Shown here: piece by piece, positions 6,026 through 15,419 of the stretch
Layout: every line of letters starts with the position of its first letter
How positions within the stretch are numbered: position 1 is the first letter of the stretch
Assembly: GCA_947383275.1 (NCBI GenBank)
Contig: CANDCW010000038.1
Location: 1-22,069, forward strand
DNA: 22,069 nt
Reading direction: 5' to 3'
DNA from: an uncultured Bacillota bacterium
Lineage (GTDB): Bacteria; Bacillota; Clostridia; Oscillospirales; Oscillospiraceae
The notes under the pieces: model-generated
Told to the model about the DNA's origin: nothing
Seen by the model: the letters and a program-made list of their open reading frames with translations, nothing else
Database searches by the model: none
Position numbers and translations under genes: made by a program

Positions 6026-9000
6026 TCAAATCGTAACGATCAGGCGATTTTCCCCCGTCACTTCCGCCAGAGGCACTCCGTCCCCGGCAGGTTTCCCGTT
6101 CAGCAGGGCGGAGTAGGTCCCGGTACGCGTTACGGTAACAGCCAGCGTTCCTTGGGGCAGCTTCCATTCGGCCTCATACCCCGGCCAGTCCGGAGGCAGG
6201 TTGGGTTCTACGCTCAGGCGCCCCTCCGCAATCTTCAGGCCCAACAGCTCTTGGGTCGCAATCTGCCAATACCACCCCGCCGCACCGGTATACCAGGACC
6301 AGCCCGCCCGTCCAACCCGCCCGGAAGCGTAGGAGACATCGGCGGCAATGACATAGGGCTCCGCCCGATAGATGTCTGTGGGATGATTCTCCGGAAGCAG
6401 GGCGTTCAGCACCGCCCAGCCGTCCCCGGGGCGCTCCAGGCGGAAGCAGGCCATGGCCAGCCACACGGAAGCGTGGGTGTACTGTCCCCCGTTCTCCCGC
6501 ACTCCGGCTGGGTAGCTCTTGATATAGCCGGGGTCTTTCTCTTCCTGGCCGTCAAAGGCCGGGTCGAAGAGGCGCACCACCCCCGTCCCCCGATCAAACA
6601 GCCGGTCCAGGGCCGCAGAAACCCCCTCATCCGCCCGCTGGCGGTCCGTCCCGCTGGGGAATACGGCAAAGGACTGGGCGATGGAATCTATCTGGCATTG
6701 GCTGTTTTGCGCGGAACCCAGCGGCCTGCCGTCCTCATAGTACCCCCTGCGGTACCACCCGCCGTCCCAAGCCTCTTGCGCCGCCTGAATGAGCGCGTCC
6801 GCCTGCTTCAGCAGCTCCTGCGCAGCCTCCTCCTCCCCCGCCCGGCGGCAGAGGGCGGAAAAGTCCTGCAAAACCGCCGCCAAAAACCAGGTGAGCCACA
6901 CCGACTCGCCCCCCACCCGGTCCATGCCGTCGTTCCAGTCTCCGCCGCCCATCCTGGCCAGGCCGTGGGGACCGGTCCCCCGGGCCAGGGCGCAGCGGAT
7001 CGCGGACAGGCCGTGGCGGTAAAGGCTGTCCCGTCTTTTGCCCGGCCGGGGCGCCTCATACCGGTCCTTTTCCCCCGGCTCCAGCGGCCTGGCCGCCAGA
7101 TAGGGCACTTGCTCCTCCAGCACGGCCCAATCCCCGGTAACGGCACAGTACCGGCAGGTTACCCAGGGCAACCACAGAAGATCGTCGGAGATGCGGGTGC
7201 GCACCCCCGCCCCCTGAGGCGGGTGCCACCAGTGCTGCACGTCCCCCTCCTCAAACTGCCGGGAGGCGGCAAGAAGCAGCTGCTCCCGCGCCCGTTCCGG
7301 CCAGGTGTACAGCAGAGCGGCCGCGTCCTGAAGCTGATCCCGGAAGCCGAACGCCCCGCCGTTCTGGTACTGGGATGTCCGGGCCATAATCCGGCAAGCC
7401 GCCACCTGATAGAGGCACCAGCTGTTAAGATAGCGGTCCAGCGCTCCTGAGGGCGTTTTTACCGTCAGGGCGCTCACCTTCCCCCGCCACCAGGCCAAGG
7501 TTTCCTCCTGTTCCGTTCGGAACGCCTCTCGGAAGAAGCGGGAACAAGTCCTCCCCTCCTTCTCCTTGGTCACCAGGGCCACGGGCTGGCCCTCCGTCAG
7601 GGCGGCAGAGGCAGGCTCCCCTTCTCCCAGGCAGTAATGGACCCGCCCGCTCCCTCCGTCAAGGATAAAGCGGAGGATCCGGCGGTTTTCCCCCATGGGG
7701 ACAAACCCCTCCGTAATCAGCCTCGCGCCGGGCAGCTCCTTGTCCCACCGGGCGAAACCAGGGCCATAGGTGACGGAACAGGGACAGCCATCGCCAGCCG
7801 CAAAGACAGGGTACTCCGCCCCGTTATAGTGAAGCACAATTTTTTCCTGACCTCCAACCGCCAGCGGGTCGTTGGCCCAGGAGGTCAGCCGGCCCTCCCG
7901 GGCATTGCCGCCCGCCCAGAGCAGGCCGGCCCCGGTCTCGTCCGTAAGCCAGCCGAAGTCGGGGTTACATAATATCTGGCTCCACCCCACCGGGGGCAGC
8001 TGCGCCCCGGTGAGGATGGTAACGGTATCCCCCTCCATCGTCCAGGGTGCGGGCCCCGAGGCCAGACGGACCGGTGGAGGCGCAGCCGTCTCTTCAGGGC
8101 TGGCAGGAGCGTCGAACACGCCCTCGGTCAAAACCGCTTTCGCCCAGCCCAGTACCGCCGGGGCGGCGTCGGGGCCGGCCAGATGGATGCCCCCCTTCGC
8201 CCCCAGGGCGGACTCCGCCCCCATTTTTTTCAGCTCCTCCATCAGGGCAGAGCGCAGGGGCCGACGGTAGTCGCCCCCCTCCTCCAGCAGGAGGACCAAG
8301 TCAAAGGGATACCCTGCCCGGGCCAGCAGCTGGTGCCAGCGGCACCAGAGCGCGGCGCGCTCCACCTCCGCTTCTCCAGACAGCTTCCCGGCGGCGATCG
8401 GAACATCCCCAGAGATTCCGTAGGGCCACAAGGTGTTTTGGGGCGGACGGCCTCTACGCTCCTCCCCTGCGGCCAGCCGGGCCAGCAGCCCGAACGCCGC
8501 CAGGGCCTCCTGCTCACTGAGCGCCAGTTTTTGGACCACGGGGGCCAGAGAAGCCGGACCCCCGTCCTTCCCCGCCAGCACGCGCCTTGCCCCCGTCTGG
8601 GCGGAAGCCGCGCCGTCCCCCACCGCCAGGGCCAGGGACACCGATTTCCGCTCCCCTGGCGACAGCGAGACGGGGATGCGCACCATCAGGCAGGGGTCAG
8701 TCCCCGCGTCAGGACTGAGCGGGCCCGGCTTCCGGCCGGACAGCGCACGCAGCCCGCCCCGGCCCAGGGCCGCGGCGCGGTCCAGCGCGGCGCAGGCGCC
8801 TTCCCCCGTCCAGGACGCGGCAAGGAACAACCCCTCTTCCTCCCCCCGGGGCCGGCGGTGAAACAGCGCCCCGTCTCCGGTGAGGGAACACTCCAGGAAC
8901 AACCGGGAGAAGGCTGGGTGCGCGTCAAAGTCCCGCTGGGGGCACAAGACGGGCTCCAGGTAAAACAGCAGCTCTCCGTCCAACCGCTTTTTGCCCTTCC

Positions 9001-12000
9001 AGGATAGCTCGACGCAGCGCAGCTCCCCGTTTTCCCGCCGGGAAACGGACAGGCTGGTCCGGGCGGACAGGCCGTCCCGCTCCATATGCCAGACGGCTCC
9101 TCCGGCGCTGAACTCCCAGCGGTACGCGGCCCCGTCCTGATACAGCGGAGCAGGAGTCAGGCCGACCAGGCCGCCGGGGCCGTGAAAGAACACCGATACT
9201 CCGGCAGGAGCGTAATACTCCCCTGGCCTTGCCAGAAAAACCGAGGCCTCTCCCAGCCGCGCGGCAGTCAGGCCGTTGTCGCAGGCCAGCAGGCTGTAGC
9301 TGCCGTTTGCCACAAGCTGGCACTGTGGGAACTTCCGTCCGAAGCCCTCTCCCTCCCGAACCAGGGCGGGCCCGGAGGCGGGACGGAATTTTGTGGGAAA
9401 CTCCCGCTCCTCCTGCTTCATAATCGGAGCCCCCACCGGCACCCGCTCCTGAAGCAGCTCTCGATAGGCCGACATGTCGCAGTCCCGCATAAACCGCCTC
9501 TGCATCACGTTATCCCGCAGGGCGTTGTCAATGGCCACCAGGCTCATTCCCAGATGGTGAGACATATAGGACCGCACCACTTCATGGTTTTCGCCGCCGG
9601 TTATGCGGGCAGGGGTGTAGTCCACCGCCTCGTATAGGCCGTAGCGGCCTTCCAGCCCCATGTCCCGCAGGCGGCGCAGATTTCTCAAGGCGCTCCTGGG
9701 CGCCAGAGGCAGCGCCAGAAAAGAGGCGTACGGGGCCACCACCAATTCCGTGTCCAGCCCCCGTTTCAGGCCCAGGGCTTGGACTCCGTGGGCCTTGTAC
9801 TGGTAGCTCATGCCGGGGTCGAAGGCGTAGAAGCCCGACTCCGAGATACCCCAGGGCGTCTTAGTCTTGTCCCCCCGCCGCTTCTGGGCGTAGACGCAAA
9901 AGGCCAGCGTCTCGTACAAGAAGGAGTTGGGCTCGCAGGGCAGCAGGAGGTTGGGCATGAAATACTCAAACATGGTGCCCGTCCAGGAGGCCATGCCGCA
10001 GTAGTCGTTATCCCCCAGCAGCATACGGCCCAGGCGCCGCCAGTGCCGGGCGGAAACCTCCCCTCTGGCCACGCTGATAAAGCTGGTCTGCCGGGCCTCG
10101 CTGGCCATCAGGTCGTAGTAGCCGCTGGTGAGTTTATTTTGTTCTACCTCGAAGCCGATGGAAAACAGCCGCCGCTCCCTGTCAAAGAGCGGGGCGCAGT
10201 CCATCGCGTTGGACAGGGCCTCGGCCCGGCGGGCCAGCACATCCTCCCCCCACTGATATAGGCCCTCCCGCAGGGCGATCAGGCAGCCCCGCAGATTGCC
10301 GCTGTCCACTGTGGACACATACCGGGGGCGGAGAGGGGTGCGGGTGGCGGTGTCGTACCAGTTGTACAAGTGGCCGTTCCACTTGTCCAGCCCCTCAACA
10401 GTGTCCAGAATATGGCCGATCAACTCCACCGCCCGCCTACGCGGCAGCAAATCCAGGTCCGCGGCCGCCATGGCGGACAGCAGGGCCATACCGATGTTAG
10501 TCGGGGAGGTCCGCCGGGCCACGGTGGGGCCGGGCTGCTCCTGCCAGTTGTCCGGGGGGAGGTATCCGTCCTCCGGTCGGAGGAATTTGTCAAAATACCG
10601 CCAGATCAGCGTTGCCTGATGGAGAAGGAATGCCCGATCAGCGGGGGGCAGGGCTTTGCCCTGACCGGCGGGACGGCTCACCGCCCACGCCAGCACCGGA
10701 GCCAGCAGCCAGACCGCCCCTACAGCCCTCCCGATGCGCAGTTGGGCAAGGAGAAGGACCAGCGCCCCCACTGCTGCCGAAAACCACGCTTTCTTGTAAT
10801 AAAACCAGACAGTTCCTTTCCCTTTTTCCGTCTGGGCTGCGGTAACCCAGGCCAGCATATTTTTATGGGAAACGGTCATCCGCCACAGGGCAGCGGAGAT
10901 GGCAGTGAGGGAGACATACGTCTGATAAGGCAGAAAAATCAGCTGGATCGCGGTCTGAAGAATCGCCCCCGCCAGGCCGGCAATGACAGTGGAGTGGTAC
11001 CGGCGCCGTTTTCCGCTGCGCCGGACGGCCAGCTCCGCCCCGGACAGCAGCAGGTTGGAGGCCGCCGCCAGCACCGCCACGCCTCCCGCCCAGGCGAAAA
11101 CCCGTCCGGACAGGCACATGCCCAGCACCAGGGTCAGCAGGGTGAAAATGGGGGACAGGGAGCGGCGCAGATTGTCAAAAATTTTCCACCGGGCCAGAGA
11201 AGGCAGGGGATTGTCCTCCTTCCCGCCGCAGCCGTCCGGGACCCGCTTCCCCAGCCAGGGCATAATCTGCCAGTCCCCCCGGATCCACCGGTGGAGGCGG
11301 GCGTAGTAGCTGTAGACCTGCCAGGGACAGCCATCGGTGAGCTCCACCTCCCCCAGCAGGCCCGCCCGGAGGTAACTGCCCTCCAGCAGGTCATGGGACA
11401 AAATGGCATTGTCTGGAAAGCGGCTGTCCAGGCAGGCGTGAAAGGCGTCCACCGAGAAAATTCCTTTGCCCGTGTAGGTGCCCTGGTCGAACAGATCGTG
11501 GTATACATCGCTGGCAGTGGAACCGTAGGGGTCCACGCCCCCCAGCCCGCCGAACACCCGGGAGAAAAAAGACTTGTTGGCCGCCTCCAGCTCCACTGCC
11601 ACCCGGGGCTGAAACAGGGCATGGCCGGCGGTGACGATGCGGCTTCCGGGATCAATGACCGGCCGGTTCAGGGGGTGGAGCATGGCTCCGGTAAGCTCCC
11701 GGGCGGTCCCAACGTTCAGGCTGGTGTCCGAGTCCAGGGTGATGACGTACCTCACCTGACGCAGCCATCCCCGCTCCCCCGCTTTTACCTCCAGTCCGGT
11801 GTGCCGGCCCTTCAGCAGGCGGACCAGCTCGGTAAGGGCCCCCCGCTTCCGCTCCCAGCCCATATAGCGCTCATCCTTGGCGTTGAACGCGGGGGTCCGG
11901 AAGAACAGGTAGAACCCGCCGCCGTATTTTTCATTGAGGGCGTCCACCGCCCTTCGGGCGGCGTCCATCCAGGACATTCCCTCCTCCCCCATGGGGGCGC

Positions 12001-13189
12001 CGCTGTCCGGAAGGTCGGCCAGAATGCCAAGGCGCAGCTCGGGGCCGGCGTCCCGGTTGGCCAGGCGGTACCGCTCCAGCAGGGCGGCCAGCCTGGGGCC
12101 GCTGTCCTCCCCGGTGAGAAGAGACACCACCACGCACAGCGTGCGGCCTTCCTTGGGAATACCGCCCTCCAGTTCCATTTTGAGCACGGGCCGGGGCGGA
12201 ATCAGACGAACCAGGAAAAAATCCATCACATTTTTCACAATATCTGACAGGGGCAAAATCAGCAGCAGCGCGGCGGCAGGCGTTCCGGCCGCATACCAAA
12301 GGGCCAGCGCCGACATAATCGACAGCCCCGCCACCGCTGCCCCGTAGCTTACCCCGGAGCGAGACCTTTCCGGCTTTCCCAGCGGCTCCCGGTAAAGGTA
12401 CCAGCCCACATGGCGGCGGGGGCCGTCCCCCTTTTGGGCCAGCTCCAGGGCCCGGCGGGCAGTTTTTTCCTCCTCCATGCGACTGCGCCGGGCCAAAAGG
12501 CAAACCTTCTGCCGGTAGCGGCGGCGGGTGTCCTCATCCATACGCGGGTAGTGGCCCGAAGGGTCCTGCTTCAGCACCCGCTCTATCCGGCTGGCGCCCT
12601 CCAAAAGGGCGCTCCACTCCGCCCCGGACAGCGCCCGCAGGGTGTTGAAAACGGAGGCCAGCTCCTCAGGCGGAACCTTGTCGTTTTTGAGTGCGGACAA
12701 ATCGCCGCACAGACGGGCCAGCCGTTCCACCAACACTCCGGCCAGGGCGGGGACCAGAAGGGATAATTCCCGTTCTGTCAGCGGGCAAACCGACTGAAAG
12801 CCCTCCAAATACAGCGCCAGCCGTCCCTGATGGAGGTCGGGCACCGCCCACAGGGCGCCCCGGGCGCAGCACTGGAGGAGGGCGCCACCCTCCGCCGCCC
12901 CCCGCAGGGGCTTGCCCCTCTTCAGGGCAGCCCGAGCCCGCTCCCCCTCCCGGACCGCCATGTAGTGGTTATCCAGCAGCCACTCCACCGCCCCGGGCAG
13001 GGCAGACTGGCCGGTACTCCAGGCATTCAGCGCCTCCCGGGCCCGGCACACCGTTTTCAGGCAGGCGCGCAGCTCCCCGGACAGAGCACGGCAGAAAACC
13101 GTTCCGCCCGGCTTGGCTTCCTTGGCGGCGTTGGCCGCGTATTGTTTCAGATGGACGTCATCCATGGGGACGTGGGGCGTGTTATTCAT
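6026..13189 (-). CDS. Cyclic beta-glucan synthase-like protein (GT84 + GH189-like + GH94)
   Basis: A single uninterrupted 2387-residue frame with the architecture of cyclic beta-1,2-glucan synthases (NdvB/ChvB type), which build and cyclise glucan at the inner membrane from UDP-glucose. Order: a soluble N-terminal part (1-270); membrane helices near 275-320; a GT84 catalytic region with DSDT (Asp486/Asp488), GIFSVDAFHACL, HDLLEG and HRWIRGDWQ (633-641); further membrane helices at about 670-830; a central glycoside hydrolase-like region (about 890-1230: SPTNIGMALL, YVSTVDSGN, GISESGFYAFD, MSHHLGMSL) matching the part assigned to cyclisation; and a C-terminal GH94 phosphorylase-type region with RDQLQD, GDVQHWWHPP, RISDDLLWLP and GDWNDGMD (from Gly2083). 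Proteobacterial members are about 2800 residues, so this is shorter. RBS GGGAGGT precedes ATG 13189. It is transcribed away from ylxM. The product could be a cyclic or linear glucan; linkage is inferred from family only. Confidence 0.88.
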   Translation of the reverse strand: MNNTPHVPMDDVHLKQYAANAAKEAKPGGTVFCRALSGELRACLKTVCRAREALNAWSTGQSALPGAVEWLLDNHYMAVREGERARAALKRGKPLRGAAEGGALLQCCARGALWAVPDLHQGRLALYLEGFQSVCPLTERELSLLVPALAGVLVERLARLCGDLSALKNDKVPPEELASVFNTLRALSGAEWSALLEGASRIERVLKQDPSGHYPRMDEDTRRRYRQKVCLLARRSRMEEEKTARRALELAQKGDGPRRHVGWYLYREPLGKPERSRSGVSYGAAVAGLSIMSALALWYAAGTPAAALLLILPLSDIVKNVMDFFLVRLIPPRPVLKMELEGGIPKEGRTLCVVVSLLTGEDSGPRLAALLERYRLANRDAGPELRLGILADLPDSGAPMGEEGMSWMDAARRAVDALNEKYGGGFYLFFRTPAFNAKDERYMGWERKRGALTELVRLLKGRHTGLEVKAGERGWLRQVRYVITLDSDTSLNVGTARELTGAMLHPLNRPVIDPGSRIVTAGHALFQPRVAVELEAANKSFFSRVFGGLGGVDPYGSTASDVYHDLFDQGTYTGKGIFSVDAFHACLDSRFPDNAILSHDLLEGSYLRAGLLGEVELTDGCPWQVYSYYARLHRWIRGDWQIMPWLGKRVPDGCGGKEDNPLPSLARWKIFDNLRRSLSPIFTLLTLVLGMCLSGRVFAWAGGVAVLAAASNLLLSGAELAVRRSGKRRRYHSTVIAGLAGAILQTAIQLIFLPYQTYVSLTAISAALWRMTVSHKNMLAWVTAAQTEKGKGTVWFYYKKAWFSAAVGALVLLLAQLRIGRAVGAVWLLAPVLAWAVSRPAGQGKALPPADRAFLLHQATLIWRYFDKFLRPEDGYLPPDNWQEQPGPTVARRTSPTNIGMALLSAMAAADLDLLPRRRAVELIGHILDTVEGLDKWNGHLYNWYDTATRTPLRPRYVSTVDSGNLRGCLIALREGLYQWGEDVLARRAEALSNAMDCAPLFDRERRLFSIGFEVEQNKLTSGYYDLMASEARQTSFISVARGEVSARHWRRLGRMLLGDNDYCGMASWTGTMFEYFMPNLLLPCEPNSFLYETLAFCVYAQKRRGDKTKTPWGISESGFYAFDPGMSYQYKAHGVQALGLKRGLDTELVVAPYASFLALPLAPRSALRNLRRLRDMGLEGRYGLYEAVDYTPARITGGENHEVVRSYMSHHLGMSLVAIDNALRDNVMQRRFMRDCDMSAYRELLQERVPVGAPIMKQEEREFPTKFRPASGPALVREGEGFGRKFPQCQLVANGSYSLLACDNGLTAARLGEASVFLARPGEYYAPAGVSVFFHGPGGLVGLTPAPLYQDGAAYRWEFSAGGAVWHMERDGLSARTSLSVSRRENGELRCVELSWKGKKRLDGELLFYLEPVLCPQRDFDAHPAFSRLFLECSLTGDGALFHRRPRGEEEGLFLAASWTGEGACAALDRAAALGRGGLRALSGRKPGPLSPDAGTDPCLMVRIPVSLSPGERKSVSLALAVGDGAASAQTGARRVLAGKDGGPASLAPVVQKLALSEQEALAAFGLLARLAAGEERRGRPPQNTLWPYGISGDVPIAAGKLSGEAEVERAALWCRWHQLLARAGYPFDLVLLLEEGGDYRRPLRSALMEELKKMGAESALGAKGGIHLAGPDAAPAVLGWAKAVLTEGVFDAPASPEETAAPPPVRLASGPAPWTMEGDTVTILTGAQLPPVGWSQILCNPDFGWLTDETGAGLLWAGGNAREGRLTSWANDPLAVGGQEKIVLHYNGAEYPVFAAGDGCPCSVTYGPGFARWDKELPGARLITEGFVPMGENRRILRFILDGGSGRVHYCLGEGEPASAALTEGQPVALVTKEKEGRTCSRFFREAFRTEQEETLAWWRGKVSALTVKTPSGALDRYLNSWCLYQVAACRIMARTSQYQNGGAFGFRDQLQDAAALLYTWPERAREQLLLAASRQFEEGDVQHWWHPPQGAGVRTRISDDLLWLPWVTCRYCAVTGDWAVLEEQVPYLAARPLEPGEKDRYEAPRPGKRRDSLYRHGLSAIRCALARGTGPHGLARMGGGDWNDGMDRVGGESVWLTWFLAAVLQDFSALCRRAGEEEAAQELLKQADALIQAAQEAWDGGWYRRGYYEDGRPLGSAQNSQCQIDSIAQSFAVFPSGTDRQRADEGVSAALDRLFDRGTGVVRLFDPAFDGQEEKDPGYIKSYPAGVRENGGQYTHASVWLAMACFRLERPGDGWAVLNALLPENHPTDIYRAEPYVIAADVSYASGRVGRAGWSWYTGAAGWYWQIATQELLGLKIAEGRLSVEPNLPPDWPGYEAEWKLPQGTLAVTVTRTGTYSALLNGKPAGDGVPLAEVTGENRLIVTI

Positions 13190-13243
13190 GAGGGACCTCC
13201 CTATTTTCCAGGCTTCTTTTCAATTTTCCCCCCGCTATGGCGG

Positions 13244-13274
13244 AATATACCAAAAGAAAGGGACCATCCCGCAA
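13244..13274 (-). promoter_or_regulatory. Possible promoter of glucan synthase gene
   Basis: On the minus strand TATATT (13249-13244) is a plausible -10, with TTGCGG (13274-13269) as a weak -35 at 19-base spacing. The -10 is about 55 bases before the glucan synthase start, in the divergent region shared with ylxM. The spacing is longer than ideal, so this is tentative. Confidence 0.35.
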
Positions 13275-13284
13275 GTATTTTGGC

Positions 13285-13313
13285 TTGACAAGCAGGGCAA
13301 ACTGTGTTAAACT
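13285..13313 (+). promoter_or_regulatory. Promoter of ylxM-ffh operon
   Basis: A consensus TTGACA (13285-13290) and TAAACT (13308-13313) are separated by exactly 17 bases. Transcription is expected to begin near 13320, inside or at the edge of the inverted repeat at 13317-13344. The -35 lies just beyond the weak minus-strand promoter elements of the glucan synthase gene. Confidence 0.75.
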
Positions 13314-13316
13314 CTC

Positions 13317-13344
13317 AAATGTAAAGTTAAGCTGCTTTACATTT
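13317..13344 (+). promoter_or_regulatory. Perfect 10-bp inverted repeat in ylxM-ffh leader
   Basis: AAATGTAAAG (13317-13326), spacer TTAAGCTG, CTTTACATTT (13335-13344), followed by TT. It starts 4 bases after the -10 of the ylxM promoter. It could be an operator for a dimeric repressor or a weak attenuator stem (the right arm runs into a T5 tract); the stem is AT-rich, which favours the operator reading. The cognate regulator is not identifiable. Confidence 0.6.
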
Positions 13345-13366
13345 TTGCGTCAGGGAGGTCTGCCGG

Positions 13367-13732
13367 ATGAAAAACCAAGCCTACCGCATGGCAATGCTGT
13401 TCGATTTTTACGGCGATGTTCTGACAGACCGCCAAAAAGAATTTTACGACCTCTATTACAACGAGGACCTATCCCTGGGCGAAATCGCCGAAAACTACGG
13501 CATCACCCGCCAGGGTGTGCGGGATGTAATCGTCCGGGCTGAGGCCGTTCTCACCGATTTGGAGGACAAAACCGGGCTCATCAAGCGGTTTCATACTATG
13601 AAGGCCCAGCTGGAAAGGCTGCTTCAGGACGCAAACCGCATCGTGGAGCTGAGCGCCCGGCAGGATAACGCCGAATTGGAGACTCTGGCCCTCCGCATCC
13701 GCGACGGGGCCGAAACCCTTCTGAAGGAGTAA
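13367..13732 (+). CDS. ylxM: YlxM family SRP-associated DNA-binding protein
   Basis: The 121-residue protein carries the YlxM/p13 helix-turn-helix: LFDFYGDVLTDRQKEFYDLYYNEDLSLGEIAENYGITRQGVRDVI (about residues 11-55), followed by a coiled-coil-like C-terminal half. The family is genetically linked to ffh across Firmicutes and has been implicated as an accessory of the signal recognition particle; the HTH resembles sigma region 4. Start at 13367 follows GGGAGGT by 8 bases. Its final codons supply the AAGGAG used by ffh, which begins 4 bases after the stop. As first gene of the operon and a potential DNA binder it is a candidate for autoregulation at 13317-13344; that is inference. Confidence 0.93.
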   Translation: MKNQAYRMAMLFDFYGDVLTDRQKEFYDLYYNEDLSLGEIAENYGITRQGVRDVIVRAEAVLTDLEDKTGLIKRFHTMKAQLERLLQDANRIVELSARQDNAELETLALRIRDGAETLLKE

Positions 13733-13736
13733 GCCC

Positions 13737-15098
13737 ATGGCATTTGAAGGACTTTCTGAAAAGTTGTCCGCCGCCTTTAAAAAGCTGCGGGGCAAGGGCC
13801 GGCTGTCCGAAGCCGACGTGAAAGAGGCCATGCGGGAGATCCGGCTGGCCCTGCTGGAGGCCGACGTCAGCTTCAAGGTGGTCAAGCAGTTTGTGGCTCA
13901 GGTCACGGAGAAAGCGGTGGGGGCCGATGTGCTGGAGGCCCTGTCCCCCGCCCAGCAGATCATCAAAATCGTCAATCAGGAGCTTACCGCGCTGATGGGC
14001 GGTTCCGCCGCCAAGCTGGCCATCTCCTCCAAGCCGCCCACGGTGGTCATGCTGGTGGGCCTGCAGGGCGCGGGCAAAACTACCAACGGCGCCAAGCTGG
14101 CCGGCCTGATGAAAAAACAAAGCGGCAAGCGGCCCCTGCTGGCCGCCTGCGACATCTACCGTCCCGCCGCTATCCGGCAGCTGGAGGTAGTAGGCAGCCA
14201 GTTGGACATCCCTGTTTTCCAGATGGGCCAGACCAACCCGGTGGATATCGCCAAAGCCGCCGTGGAGCACGCCAAAAAGCACGGCAACGACATGGTATTC
14301 CTGGATACCGCAGGCCGGCTCCATGTGGACGAGGAGCTGATGGACGAACTGCGCAGCATCAAGGCCGCTGTGGAACCCACCGAGATTCTGCTGGTGGTGG
14401 ACGCCATGATCGGCCAGGACGCTGTCAACGCCGCCAAGGCTTTTGACGACGCGCTGGATATAGATGGCGTGCTTCTCACCAAGCTGGACGGCGACGCCCG
14501 CGGCGGCGCAGCGCTGTCCATCAAGGCGGTCACCGGAAAGCCCATCAAATTTGTGGGCATGGGGGAAAAGCTGGATCAAATTGAGGTATTTCACCCCGAC
14601 CGCATGGCCAGTCGCATCCTTGGCATGGGCGACATGCTCTCCCTCATCGAGAAAGCGGAGCAGAGCTTCGACCAGAAAAAGGCTCTAGAGCTCCAGGAGA
14701 AGCTGCGAAAGAACAAGTTTACCCTCACCGACTTCTACGACCAGATGAAGCAGCTGAAAAATATGGGCTCCCTATCCGAACTGGCTGGGATGATCCCCGG
14801 GGTTAAGGCCAGCGACCTGGAAAATTCCTCTATGGACGAAACAATGATCCGTCGGATGGAGGCCATCATCCTCTCCATGACCCCGGCCGAGCGGGAGGAT
14901 CCCAAGCTGCTTAACTCCAGCCGGAAAAAGCGTATCGCCGCCGGTTCCGGCACCCAGGTTGTGGATATCAACCGGCTGCTCAAGCAGTTCGACATGCTCC
15001 AGGCCATGACCCGCCAGTTCTCCGGCGGCAAACTGCCCAAAAACCTGCGCAGGATGATGGGCAAAAAGGGGCGGGGTATGCCCGGTATGCCCTTTTAA
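13737..15098 (+). CDS. ffh: Signal recognition particle protein Ffh
   Basis: Ffh is the SRP54 GTPase that binds signal sequences and 4.5S/6S RNA and delivers ribosomes to FtsY at the membrane. The 453-residue length is standard. The N domain (1-90) is followed by the G domain with GLQGAGKT (108-115), CDIYRPAA (138-145), DTAGR (190-194), TKLDGDARGG (248-257) and GMGEKLDQIEVFHP (274-287). The methionine-rich M domain (about 320-453) contains the RNA-binding stretch with MTPAER and SSRKKRIAAGSG, and ends in GKKGRGMPGMPF. Lies directly after ylxM and 66 bases before rpsP. Confidence 0.97.
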   Translation: MAFEGLSEKLSAAFKKLRGKGRLSEADVKEAMREIRLALLEADVSFKVVKQFVAQVTEKAVGADVLEALSPAQQIIKIVNQELTALMGGSAAKLAISSKPPTVVMLVGLQGAGKTTNGAKLAGLMKKQSGKRPLLAACDIYRPAAIRQLEVVGSQLDIPVFQMGQTNPVDIAKAAVEHAKKHGNDMVFLDTAGRLHVDEELMDELRSIKAAVEPTEILLVVDAMIGQDAVNAAKAFDDALDIDGVLLTKLDGDARGGAALSIKAVTGKPIKFVGMGEKLDQIEVFHPDRMASRILGMGDMLSLIEKAEQSFDQKKALELQEKLRKNKFTLTDFYDQMKQLKNMGSLSELAGMIPGVKASDLENSSMDETMIRRMEAIILSMTPAEREDPKLLNSSRKKRIAAGSGTQVVDINRLLKQFDMLQAMTRQFSGGKLPKNLRRMMGKKGRGMPGMPF

Positions 15099-15164
15099 CG
15101 CGTTGGCCAAGCGCCGCGTGCGCTTACCATATCAACAAACAGATTTATTTGGAGGTGAAGATAC

Positions 15165-15404
15165 ATGGTTAAAATCAGACTGCGCCGCATGGGCGCGAAG
15201 AAGGCTCCCTTCTACCGTATCGTGGTGGCCGACTCCCGCTATCCCCGCGATGGCCGCTTCATCGAGGAGATCGGCATCTACAATCCCACCACCGATCCCA
15301 CCGAGCTGAAGGTAGATGTGGACCGGGCCCAGGCATGGATTAAAACCGGTGCCCAGCCCACCGAGACCGTCCGCGACCTGCTGAAAAAAGTCGGCGCCCT
15401 ATAA
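15165..15404 (+). CDS. rpsP: 30S ribosomal protein bS16
   Basis: The 79-residue protein is a complete bS16, a 16S rRNA-binding protein of the small subunit needed for 30S assembly. The N-terminal MVKIRLRRMGAKKAPFYRIVVADSR and the GIYNPTTDP segment are diagnostic. Start follows TTGGAGGTG. It lies between ffh and khpA on the same strand, as in the usual Firmicutes order. Confidence 0.97.
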   Translation: MVKIRLRRMGAKKAPFYRIVVADSRYPRDGRFIEEIGIYNPTTDPTELKVDVDRAQAWIKTGAQPTETVRDLLKKVGAL

Positions 15405-15419
15405 GGCTGGAGGTCATTC

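Noticed and set aside
6011..7450. 479-codon open frame on the plus strand over the GH94 region
   Set aside because: Antisense shadow in GC-rich coding sequence; no recognisable domain.
10370..12247. 625-codon open frame on the plus strand, antisense to the glucan synthase
   Set aside because: GC-rich codon bias of the minus-strand gene removes stops on the opposite strand. The peptide is Gly/Pro/Gln/His-rich and matches no family, while the minus-strand frame has clear enzyme motifs.
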